A stretch of DNA of 11,524 nt from Deltaproteobacteria bacterium (GTDB lineage Bacteria; Myxococcota_A; UBA9160; SMWR01). The DNA is taken from assembly GCA_019313605.1 (NCBI GenBank), contig JAFDAW010000063.1, positions 1-11,524 on the forward strand, in the 5' to 3' direction. The notes below the pieces were generated by a model that worked only from the letters and a program-made list of their open reading frames with translations, searched no databases and was not told where the DNA came from. Shown in pieces: positions 5,741-11,524 of the stretch; position 1 is the stretch's first letter; each line of letters begins with the position of its first letter. The position numbers and the translations under genes were made by a program.

Positions 5741-6214
5741 TCACGCCTCACAGCGCTCTTGCGCGTCGGGTTCCGCGTGACCGCGGAACATTCCGAGCCA
5801 TCGGTTGATCAGGTGTCGGCGCGGCAGAAAACCAAGCGGAGGCCGTCGCCTTACGCCGAGCTCCTTGAGATCGTCGAGAATGGGCTGGTTGGCCGGATCG
5901 ATCATCAATCCCCGTCGCAGGTAGCGGATCCCCTCGGCCTTGAAGCCAAACGCAAGGTGCACCTGCGCGAGATTTCGATAGAGCTCGGGATTGTAGAACT
6001 CCTCTCTCGCGGCAGCTCGACAGAGTTCCAACGCCTGGTCAAAGCGGCGCTTCGCGATTCCCAGACACAGTCCGTAATAGGAACGATACCGCGGGCTGTT
6101 CGGGTCGACCCTCTGAGCCGCGCGAAAATGTTCGAACGCGATCGAGTGATTATTGCAATCCAGTGCGGCTCGTCCGCGGCGAAAGTGCTCGTCGGCTGAG
6201 AAGCTAGTGTCCAT
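5741..6214 (-). CDS. Small TPR-repeat protein
   Basis: A 157-residue protein without signal peptide or membrane segment, so cytoplasmic. It consists of about three tetratricopeptide repeats (roughly 5-38, 42-75 and 76-109). The TPR pattern is visible in HFRRGRAAL, AFEHFRAAQRVDPNS, YYGLCLGIAKRRFDQALELCRAA, LYRNLAQVHLAFGFKAEGIRYL and RRGLMIDPANQPI, with the typical Ala8/Gly-Leu/Pro32 positions. A basic C-terminal tail (RRRPPLGFLPRRHLINRWLG, about 122-141) follows. TPRs mediate protein-protein contacts; the partner is unknown, and no enzyme domain is present. The start at 6214 has a strong ribosome-binding site, GGGGGAGGA, 5 nt upstream, and that site abuts an inverted repeat. The nearest genes on its strand encode the bS22-like protein and KhpA, both linked to translation, but the large gaps make a shared operon doubtful. 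Confidence 0.85.
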   Translation of the reverse strand: MDTSFSADEHFRRGRAALDCNNHSIAFEHFRAAQRVDPNSPRYRSYYGLCLGIAKRRFDQALELCRAAAREEFYNPELYRNLAQVHLAFGFKAEGIRYLRRGLMIDPANQPILDDLKELGVRRRPPLGFLPRRHLINRWLGMFRGHAEPDAQERCEA

Positions 6215-6580
6215 GCGTGTCCTCCCCCCGATCGTTGCGTCCGATCGGCGTCGGGCTCTCTAAGGCAAGACGCGTGCCGAAACTCACCGTAGGCAAAAGA
6301 TCGCCCAAGTCATTGAGATGGAAGGATCGAGAGAGGAGTTGCAAAATACCCATGTAGGCTGTGCCCTACGTCACAAGTACGAAGTTGTAACTGAAGTTAC
6401 GAAAGCGGAACTCGTGAGATTGAGTCGGTATCGGCGCAGCCGGGAATGCTGCCGTTCGTGTCGGTCGGTCGGGCGGCTGTGATTAGACAGCTGCGCGCGC
6501 CCGCGTGTCGCGAGCAGAATCCGTCGAAACTGCACGATCCCATCGAATGGCCGGACGTTCAAATGCGGGACAACGCGGGC
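6215..6580. other. 366-bp region between khpA and the TPR gene
   Basis: No gene is supported; a 63-codon minus ORF at 6371-6562 lacks a ribosome-binding site and family features. The region contains short symmetric elements: GTAAC-TGAA-GTTAC near 6388, GTAGG/CCTAC near 6355-6370 and GCTGT/ACAGC near 6474-6489. These could be operator half-sites for the TPR gene promoter, but I see no convincing -35/-10 pair. No terminator was identified after khpA. Confidence 0.4.
6228..6248 (-). promoter_or_regulatory. Inverted repeat abutting the TPR gene's ribosome-binding site
   Basis: CCGATCG and CGATCGG are perfect 7-bp arms with a 7-nt loop. In the minus-strand transcript the 3' arm runs directly into the GGGGGAGGA ribosome-binding site, so the hairpin could affect access of the ribosome, or the DNA could be an operator. 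Confidence 0.35.
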
Positions 6581-6814
6581 CTAGTACTCGATGATCTCCA
6601 GGATGTAACGCTTCTTCTCTTTACCACTCGTCGCTGCCATCAGCGTTCGAATCGCCGAGGCGTGCGCCCCGCCTTTGCCGATGACCTTACCGAGATCTTC
6701 CTTCGCAACACTGAGTTCGAGCACATGCGCGTGCTCTCCGATGACCTCTTTGATTTGAACTTGATCGGGCTTGTCGACTAGAGCTTGAACGATGGACGTG
6801 ATGAGCTGCTTCAC
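6581..6814 (-). CDS. khpA: KH-domain RNA-binding protein KhpA
   Basis: A 77-residue type II KH-domain protein with the family's pattern throughout: KQLITSIVQALVDKPDQV at the N-terminus, VLELSVAKEDLGKVIGKGG with the RNA-binding GxxG loop GKGG (46-49), AIRTLMAA, and the ending RYILEIIEY. KhpA binds RNA, often as a heterodimer with KhpB/Jag, and influences cell division and envelope homeostasis in Gram-positives. I choose the GTG at 6814: it aligns with the usual KhpA N-terminus, and GGGAGGG at 6819-6825 ends 4 nt upstream. An upstream TTG at 6829 would place that ribosome-binding site inside the gene. The usual rpsP-khpA-rimM-trmD context is absent: no rpsP, rimM or trmD lies within the window on either side. 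Confidence 0.92.
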   Translation of the reverse strand: MKQLITSIVQALVDKPDQVQIKEVIGEHAHVLELSVAKEDLGKVIGKGGAHASAIRTLMAATSGKEKKRYILEIIEY

Positions 6815-6935
6815 TTGGCCCTCCCACAACCGCGTTTACGACCGATCACGAAGCCTTTGCGGCGAATGCTGCGGCCCGTCTGCCGCACATTCGCGCTGCG
6901 GCCAGTGTACGCTTCCGTTCGCGGGAAAACGACGT

Positions 6936-6954
6936 AAAAACGCGAAATTTCGCG
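6936..6954 (-). terminator. Palindrome plus T5: small terminator-like element
   Basis: CGCGAAATTTCGCG (6941-6954) is a perfect 14-bp palindrome. On the minus strand it is followed directly by TTTTT, giving a 5-bp stem with an AATT loop and a T-tract. It could be a second terminator for the beta-barrel operon, or a protein-binding palindrome upstream of khpA. Confidence 0.45.
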
Positions 6955-6994
6955 GCTACCTGCCGACTCGAACAATGGGGGCATCCAGCCACAG

Positions 6995-7014
6995 GGAGCT
7001 TCTAGGTAAGCTCC
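6995..7014. other. 7-bp inverted repeat (GGAGCTT/AAGCTCC)
   Basis: GGAGCTT (6995-7001) and AAGCTCC (7008-7014) pair perfectly around a 6-nt loop. It lies between two other hairpins and has no T-tract. Confidence 0.4.
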
Positions 7015-7033
7015 GGACGTCAGTGGCGAATTG

Positions 7034-7068
7034 GCTGTCTGGCGAATCCTACGGATTCGCCAGACAGC
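7034..7068 (-). terminator. Perfect 16-bp hairpin after the beta-barrel gene
   Basis: GCTGTCTGGCGAATCC and GGATTCGCCAGACAGC are perfect complements separated by only 3 nt, 23 nt beyond the beta-barrel stop codon. The minus-strand sequence after the stem is CAATTCGCC, with almost no T-tract. It is most likely a terminator or 3' RNA-stabilising structure of the two-gene operon; the length and perfection are unusual for a plain terminator. Confidence 0.65.
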
Positions 7069-7091
7069 ATTGGATTGCGGGTCTGGATCGA

Positions 7092-8270
7092 TTAGCGCCG
7101 GTAGAAGATCTCGAGCGCGACGCGGTTCTGGCTGAAGTCGTCCATCGGGAAATCACCCGCGTTCTCCCAGTAGCGATAGGTGACTGCGACCATCGTGTGT
7201 CGCCCGACTCGGCTCTGAATCCGAAACTCGGCACCCCCAAACAGATTCTTCGGAACGTTGTTCCAAGCTTCGTTTTCGAGGTGAGAAACGAAGGCCGCCA
7301 CCGAAGCGGAGATCAGCTCGCCGAAGTGCTTCTCGATCCCCATCCGACCCGTAGTCTCGACGAAGACATTCCCGGCAAGATCCGAGACGAAGCGATTGGC
7401 GGCGGACACGCGCCACGTCCAGCCCTCCGGCAACCGCCAGCGCAAACTCCCTTCGCCGACGAAGCGATGCAAATCGTCGCTGGACTCGAAGGCGACCATC
7501 CCGTAGCCCACCGCGACATCGATCTCGACATTGCGGAAGTGGCGCGTCCTCATCCCCGCCAGAATTGTGAATTCTCCCCGGTCGGGAACTTGGAATTCCG
7601 AATAGGTGCGGTATTCAAACTCACTGCGGGCGTAGAGAGAATTGCGTTCGCCGAACGGTGTCTGCAGTTCGAGCTTGGTCGCCCCCTCCCAGTGGTCCGG
7701 TTCGAAATCGAGATGCGATATGACGCCGGGGCCATCCGTGAAGAGAAGCGCGTTGAAGTCTTCGCCAATGAAGTAGGAGCCCCGAAAGGTCATCAGCAGC
7801 TCGCGGCGACCCGGTAGCTCCTTCCAGTAGCGAAACTCTGCGTCGGCCTGATTGGTCTGCTGAAGATTGCGGGTGGCGTCCGCGGGCGACGCGACACGCT
7901 CGGCTTGGGGGCTGTAGGCGTTTGAAACGCGCAGGGTGAGGCCGGGAAGAATGCCGATCTCCCCGTTCAGGATGGCCCGATAGAATTCCTCGGAGAGATC
8001 ACTCTCGTCGACGTAGCGCCGCAAATCCGCGCCCAGATCCGCCTGCAGCTCGAAGAAATCGGCCCGATAGCCGAGTTCGAGGTTCGGGGCGAGCCAGATT
8101 CCGAATGCCCCGTCGTTTCGCTCCTCGAGGTAGGGTTCGTCGTCTCCCACCATCGTAATCAACATGGAGGGATGGATGGTGAAGGGACTCTCCTGGTCTT
8201 CCGCGGTCGCTACGGACGCCCAGGTCAGCAGCGCGCCCACAGCGATGATGGTGAGGTTGCGCGGCATCAT
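7092..8270 (-). CDS. Outer-membrane beta-barrel protein (putative BBP2-type porin)
   Basis: A 392-residue exported protein. Residues 1-23 form a signal peptide (core LTIIAVGALLTWASV, cleavage after ATA). The mature part consists of alternating polar/hydrophobic strands with aromatic girdle residues (LELGYRADFFELQADLGADLRRY, SLYARSEFEYRTYSEF, VEIDVAVGYGMVAF, GSLRWRLPEGWTWRVSAANRFV, MVAVTYRYWEN) and ends VALEIFYRR, a typical last strand. It resembles putative beta-barrel porin 2 proteins, often found near exopolysaccharide export genes, but I cannot assign a substrate. I estimate 14-18 strands. The start ATG overlaps the stop of the upstream gene as ATGA, so translation is probably coupled; AGGA lies about 6 nt upstream. 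A second ATG at 8267 is an equally possible start. A long hairpin follows the stop. Confidence 0.78.
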   Translation of the reverse strand: MMPRNLTIIAVGALLTWASVATAEDQESPFTIHPSMLITMVGDDEPYLEERNDGAFGIWLAPNLELGYRADFFELQADLGADLRRYVDESDLSEEFYRAILNGEIGILPGLTLRVSNAYSPQAERVASPADATRNLQQTNQADAEFRYWKELPGRRELLMTFRGSYFIGEDFNALLFTDGPGVISHLDFEPDHWEGATKLELQTPFGERNSLYARSEFEYRTYSEFQVPDRGEFTILAGMRTRHFRNVEIDVAVGYGMVAFESSDDLHRFVGEGSLRWRLPEGWTWRVSAANRFVSDLAGNVFVETTGRMGIEKHFGELISASVAAFVSHLENEAWNNVPKNLFGGAEFRIQSRVGRHTMVAVTYRYWENAGDFPMDDFSQNRVALEIFYRR

Positions 8271-9592
8271 TGGTCGTCCTGCAGCTTCATGGTCGGAGCG
8301 ATGGCCCGCTCCTCATCGCGTCGGACCCACCACGGAGCCCGTTGGAAATTGGTGGCCAGGCGCGAGAGGAAGTGGCTCGAAATCTCTGCAAACAGCGGGC
8401 GAGAGAGGCTTCGATACGCCTCGGTCTCGGTGACGGGTTGTTTCGGCACGCCGCTCCGGAAGCCCTCGGCCTCTAGCAGCGCGATGTAATCGACGTCTCG
8501 CGCGCGCCGCCGCACCAGGTGCAACGTATCGATGCCGGTGCCCTTGGGGAGCAGAGCGCGGATCACGTGCTCACCGCCGGAGAGGTGGAGGGTTACCACG
8601 TGCGTGCTTGTGAAGGTCTCCGCCTCTTCTTCGGGTTCGACCGTGACGCGGTAGCCCCCGTCGATCGACCAGATCTCGTCGCCACCACCGTGGATTCTTG
8701 CAATCAGGCTGTAAACACCCGGCTGCTCGATCTGCGTCCGATAGGTAAATTCAGCGGGCCGGCTGGCGGCGATCGCCCAGGCGCCGCCCGAAGCGGGGTC
8801 GGCGAGTTCGCGATTGGTGGAGCCGCCGTACGCCGAGACCGATTCGTAGTCTTCTCCCTCGATCGCAATCGGCTCACCGTCGATCGGCAACCGCCTCTCG
8901 AGCCCCAGTGCGGCAACCAGCGTGCGTGCGCTCGAAGCGAATGTGAGCAGCCGTTGATCGCGCCAGCCGTCCGCGGGAGTCACACAGAAGGGTCGATAAG
9001 CGGCGAGTTCGATCCGATCGACGCGGGCGTTGTGACTGAGATAAGCAGTCAGCTCGTGGGGCCCCTGTTGCAACGGGATGATCTTCGCCGCCTGGGCGAC
9101 GCCCAGAGCGGTCGGGTCGAGGTGCCCGATCGTGTGCTGATCGACCGCCCAGCGCTGCGGGCCCACGCCGGTCACCGTCAGCGCGTAGAGCGCGGTGGAG
9201 GGAAGATTGGCGACGATGCGAACCGGCTCGCCGAGGCCGCGAGCGACTGGCGAGTCGATCGCCACACGAAACGGCGCGCCGACGGGAGTTCGGCGGCCGC
9301 CGCTTTCCATATCCCGCTCCGCGCGTTCAGCACAAAGCAGCCCGAAGACATCCTCGGCGCTGTGATCGTCCGGAAGCGCACCCGAAATCCCGAGCGCGAA
9401 AGCGAGCTCAGAAGCCCACTCACCCTGCTCGATCACGCGTTCGCTCACGAGTGGCTCATCGACCGCGCGAAAACGCGACAGCTCGGTATCCGCGCTAGCG
9501 CCGTCCACTCCCAGACAGGTAATGGCGAACATCGCGGCGACGATGGTCTGTGTTGCGACGATCGCGTCGGCGACTTTCCGAAGTCGGAGCAC
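8267..9592 (-). CDS. Secreted protein with CBM6/CBM35-like beta-sandwich, function unknown
   Basis: A 441-residue protein with an N-terminal hydrophobic segment (about 11-28, IVATQTIVAAMFAITCLG) followed by an Ala-Ser-Ala-type cleavage site (30-34), so probably exported. Residues 105-200 look like a beta-rich domain. Residues 242-362 fit the carbohydrate-binding-module 6/35 pattern: AIEGEDYESVSAYGG, the SGGAWAIA segment, FTYRTQIEQPGVYSLIARI, IDGGYRVTV and GGEHVIRALLPKGTGIDTLHLVRR. I see no catalytic domain. A polar tail (about 385-441) containing APWWVRRDEE follows. The start is GTG at 9592 with GAGG 8 nt upstream after a T-run. Its TGA overlaps the ATG of the beta-barrel gene, so the two are probably made together and may act at the outer membrane on a polysaccharide; that role is inference. 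The long plus-strand ORF over the same DNA (8519-9685) is its shadow. Confidence 0.72.
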   Translation of the reverse strand: MLRLRKVADAIVATQTIVAAMFAITCLGVDGASADTELSRFRAVDEPLVSERVIEQGEWASELAFALGISGALPDDHSAEDVFGLLCAERAERDMESGGRRTPVGAPFRVAIDSPVARGLGEPVRIVANLPSTALYALTVTGVGPQRWAVDQHTIGHLDPTALGVAQAAKIIPLQQGPHELTAYLSHNARVDRIELAAYRPFCVTPADGWRDQRLLTFASSARTLVAALGLERRLPIDGEPIAIEGEDYESVSAYGGSTNRELADPASGGAWAIAASRPAEFTYRTQIEQPGVYSLIARIHGGGDEIWSIDGGYRVTVEPEEEAETFTSTHVVTLHLSGGEHVIRALLPKGTGIDTLHLVRRRARDVDYIALLEAEGFRSGVPKQPVTETEAYRSLSRPLFAEISSHFLSRLATNFQRAPWWVRRDEERAIAPTMKLQDDQ

Positions 9593-9926
9593 GAAAAAAA
9601 CCTCAGGATGGGCGGGGGCGTGGCTATCGGTTCAGGAGGTTCGAAGCCCCCCGGTGTCCATCGGGAAGAAACTGAGAGATCTTGATCGCGTGAGGTTAGA
9701 CCAGCGCTCAAAAACACACGACCGGCGCTAATTCCACCCACCTACGTCGGATTCAAGTGTGATAGCGAGAAGTCCGATTCTAGGGTAAGAATTCTCGGAA
9801 CGTGATGAACTACGTAGAAATCTCGAGCAAACCGCGGCCAGAACCGCACTCTCGCGTTCAGCGAGAGGCAGCCATCGCCTGAACCCGATCCCAGGACGGT
9901 TCCGGCAGGAATCGGGGTCTGGACAG
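9593..9926. other. Divergent 334-bp regulatory region between the CBM-like gene and mgtE
   Basis: It contains promoters for both directions and no supported gene. Two structured elements lie near mgtE: a 7-bp hairpin at 9849-9867 (CTCTCGC-GTTCA-GCGAGAG) and a longer stem at 9881-9919. A repeated TCGGATTC/CCGATTC word occurs near 9747 and 9773. No clear sigma-70 boxes and no recognisable M-box consensus were seen. Confidence 0.45.
9849..9919 (+). promoter_or_regulatory. Structured mgtE leader: two inverted repeats
   Basis: The first hairpin is CTCTCGC/GCGAGAG (9849-9867, 5-nt loop). The second pairs GAACCCGAT (9881-9889) with ATCGGGGTC (9911-9919) with one mismatch around a 21-nt interior that contains an AGGA. 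The second stem ends 7 nt before the mgtE ATG, so it could hide the translation start. Magnesium-responsive leaders are known for mgtE and mgtA in other bacteria; assigning one here is inference. Confidence 0.35.
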
Positions 9927-11282
9927 ATGGCGACACCTCAAGTCACCAGCCGTATTCTGCGACGCCTGCTCGCCAGTGGCGTGACCGGGCGTGCAGAGCG
10001 CCTATTGGGCCGCATGGCGCCCAGCGATGTCGCGTTGCTGCTGCCTGAATTGACCCCGGATGAAATTCGTGCGGTGATCGAATTGCTGTTTCGCCAACGC
10101 CGCGCGGCCTTGGCGCTTCGGGAGCTACCAAACGAAATGCTCCCTCTCGTCTACGACGCCTTGGCCGACCAGCGCCTGGCGGCCGTGATCGGACGCCTCG
10201 AAATCGACGATCTCCTCGAATTCGTCGAATTCATCCCCGAGGACCGCCGGGACAGCGTGATCGAGCGACTCCCGGAGGACAAGCGCGAAGAACTCCGCAA
10301 AGCAGAGCTCTACTCCGAGTCCAGCGCCGGCCGGGTGATGACCACGAGCTTCATCGCGCTCGACCAGAAGATGCGCGCACAAGAGGCGATCGACTCGCTG
10401 CGCGAGGTCGGCGACGGGAGCGAAGCCGTTCTCTATCTCTACGTCATCGACGAGCAGACAACGCTGGTCGGAGTCGTTCCACTCCGCCGCCTGGTGGCAT
10501 CGCCTCCGGATCGATTGATCTCGGAAATCATGATTCCGGATCCGGTGAGCGTGAGCGCGGACGACGACCAGGAAGAGGTCGCAAACCTCGTCGCGCGTTT
10601 CGACCTGCTCGCCGTTCCCGTCACGGACGTCGACGGCAGGATGCTCGGCCTCATCACCGTCGACGACGTGATCGACGTCATCACCGAAGAAGCCACCGAG
10701 GACATGTATCACCTCGCGGGTCTCACCGAGGCAGACCGCGTCTTCGTTCCAGCCCACGAGTCGATCCGCAAGCGCCTTCCGTGGATGTTTCTCAACCTCG
10801 CCACCTGTTTCGCAGCGGCCTGGGTCGTGGGCCTGTTCGAGCGCACGATCGAGCAGGTCGTCGCGCTCGCGATCTTCATGCCCGTCGTCGCGGGCATGGG
10901 CGGCAACGGCGGCACCCAGTCGCTGACCGTCATCACCCGGGCCATCGCGCTCGGCGAGATCGAGTTTTCCAGCGCATTTCGCGCCGTGATGAAGGAGCTG
11001 GCCGTCGGACTCGTGCTGGGAATCGCGATGGGAATCTGCAGCGCGGGCATCGCCTACTTGTGGCACGCAGATCCGATCATCGGCGTCGCGCTCTTCAGCG
11101 CGATGATCCTCACGCTCTCCGTTGCCGGTCTCATGGGTGCGGCCGTGCCGCTCGCCCTCAAGGCCCTCAAACAAGACCCCGCTCTCGGTGCGGGTGTCAT
11201 CGTCACCACGTTTACCGACGCGTTCGCGTTCTTCTCGTTCCTGGGGATCGCAACCCTGCTGATGGACCGCGTCGTCAGCTGA
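9927..11282 (+). CDS. mgtE: MgtE magnesium channel/transporter
   Basis: A complete 451-residue MgtE, the dimeric Mg2+ channel of the inner membrane. The domains are in canonical order: N-terminal superhelical domain (about 10-130), two CBS domains (about 138-198 and 200-258, with MTTSFIAL and IMIPDPVSVS), a plug helix (about 262-282) and five membrane helices (starting near 285, 312, 356, 385 and 422). The signature PVVAGMGGNGGTQS (319-332) forms part of the pore. Asp431 in TTFTDAFAFF corresponds to the pore Asp432 of Thermus thermophilus MgtE. In this family the cytosolic domains sense Mg2+ and close the channel when it is high. The ATG at 9927 has only a modest ribosome-binding site (GGGG at about 9914-9917) and follows a stem in the leader. 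Its last 8 bp overlap the convergent neighbour's 3' end. Confidence 0.96.
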   Translation: MATPQVTSRILRRLLASGVTGRAERLLGRMAPSDVALLLPELTPDEIRAVIELLFRQRRAALALRELPNEMLPLVYDALADQRLAAVIGRLEIDDLLEFVEFIPEDRRDSVIERLPEDKREELRKAELYSESSAGRVMTTSFIALDQKMRAQEAIDSLREVGDGSEAVLYLYVIDEQTTLVGVVPLRRLVASPPDRLISEIMIPDPVSVSADDDQEEVANLVARFDLLAVPVTDVDGRMLGLITVDDVIDVITEEATEDMYHLAGLTEADRVFVPAHESIRKRLPWMFLNLATCFAAAWVVGLFERTIEQVVALAIFMPVVAGMGGNGGTQSLTVITRAIALGEIEFSSAFRAVMKELAVGLVLGIAMGICSAGIAYLWHADPIIGVALFSAMILTLSVAGLMGAAVPLALKALKQDPALGAGVIVTTFTDAFAFFSFLGIATLLMDRVVS

Positions 11283-11524
11283 TCCGGCGCGCGAACCAGA
11301 TCGTGTGGCGTGTGCCACGCGTGTAGCCGCGCGCGCGCACTTCGACTTCCTCGACTTCGAATCCAACCGCGCGCAAGCGCTCGGAGAAGGCTGCATCTGG
11401 GCCCGCCGACCAGACCGCCAACCACCCATCCGCGCGCAGTGCCGCCAGTGCCGCCGCCAACCCAGCGCGACCGTAGAGCCAGCTGTTCTTCGATTGCGGC
11501 AGGGCTTCGGGCCCGTTGTCGACA
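11275..11524 (-). CDS. Spermidine-synthase-like (Rossmann methyltransferase-fold) protein, C-terminal part
   Basis: Only the last 82 codons lie in the window; the frame stays open to the right edge, so the N-terminus, with the cofactor-binding GGG motif, is missing. The visible part reads DNGPEALPQSKNSWLYGRAG, then LAAALAALRADGWLAVWSAGPDAAFSERLRAVGFEVEEV and a final ARGYTRGTRHTIWFARR. The DNGP...LYG...GL...L..GG-like..AVWSAGPD pattern resembles the C-terminal half of spermidine-synthase-like proteins, where a bound aminopropyl donor or SAM is handled by the preceding motif. Whether it makes polyamines cannot be decided from this part. The TTG at 11460 is internal. Its TGA (11275-11277) lies inside the end of mgtE. 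Confidence 0.6.
   Translation of the reverse strand, partial: VDNGPEALPQSKNSWLYGRAGLAAALAALRADGWLAVWSAGPDAAFSERLRAVGFEVEEVEVRARGYTRGTRHTIWFARRIS

Larger units (their letters stand above)
6815..7091. other. 277-bp region between the beta-barrel gene and khpA, rich in hairpins
   Basis: Three inverted repeats occur between the stop of the beta-barrel gene and khpA (6941-6954, 6995-7014, 7034-7068), listed separately. The rest (6830-6930) should hold the khpA promoter; a TACACT -10-like hexamer lies at about 6907-6912 on the minus strand without a good -35. Confidence 0.4.

Noticed and set aside
6371..6562. 63-codon minus-strand ORF between khpA and the TPR gene
   Set aside because: No ribosome-binding site, no recognisable pattern; chance frame in a non-coding gap.
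6792..7817. 341-codon plus frame over the khpA start and the beta-barrel gene
   Set aside because: Antisense shadow without ribosome-binding site or recognisable domain.
9620..9660. GGTTCGAAGCCCC as a tRNA T-arm
   Set aside because: No acceptor, D or anticodon arms can be placed around it; chance similarity.
8519..9685. 388-codon open frame on the plus strand
   Set aside because: It is antisense to the secreted CBM-like gene, has no signal peptide or domain pattern, and looks like a GC-rich shadow frame.
10125..11429. 434-codon open frame on the minus strand
   Set aside because: It lies antisense to mgtE, which is unmistakable; the product is a low-complexity Arg/Asp/Glu/His-rich shadow.

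Overview
The window comes from a GC-rich, didermic Gram-negative bacterium. The evidence is an outer-membrane beta-barrel protein, several signal peptides, a type IV pilus motor ATPase, an AmpG-type permease, a Lys/Arg-rich histone H1-like protein and a free-standing bS22-like (AURKAIP1/COX24) mini-protein. Together these suggest a deltaproteobacterial-type lineage (Myxococcota or relatives). That placement is inference from gene style, not a phylogeny.

Layout, left to right. (1) 1-1032 (+) is the 3' part of an AmpG-family MFS permease; it converges on 1038-1550 (-), a small secreted coiled-coil protein of unknown function. (2) 1833-4296 (+) is a probable two-gene operon: a PilU-like PilT-family pilus ATPase, then a soluble sensor-kinase-like protein whose H-box carries Arg instead of the phospho-accepting His although its ATP-binding boxes are intact. 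A sigma-54-like -24/-12 element lies upstream. (3) 4334-6814 (-) is a run of small information-processing genes: rpoZ, a histone H1-like protein made of 16 ATRKK-type repeats, a 30-residue bS22-like ribosomal protein gene, a TPR protein and the KH-domain RNA-binding protein KhpA. They are separated by sizeable leaders and hairpins, so most are probably independent transcription units. (4) 7092-9592 (-) is a translationally coupled pair: a secreted protein with a CBM6/35-like beta-sandwich, then an outer-membrane beta-barrel, followed by a cluster of hairpins including a perfect 16-bp stem. (5) 9927-11282 (+) is a complete MgtE magnesium channel whose stop overlaps the 3' end of a convergent gene (11275-11524, -) encoding the C-terminus of a spermidine-synthase-like protein.

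No tRNA, rRNA, CRISPR array, insertion sequence or phage gene was recognised. The window looks chromosomal and mostly core. The points most worth a second look are the His-less kinase beside the pilus motor, the ATRKK repeat protein and its DNA minisatellite, the 30-codon bS22-like gene, and the uncharacterised secreted CBM-like/beta-barrel pair.
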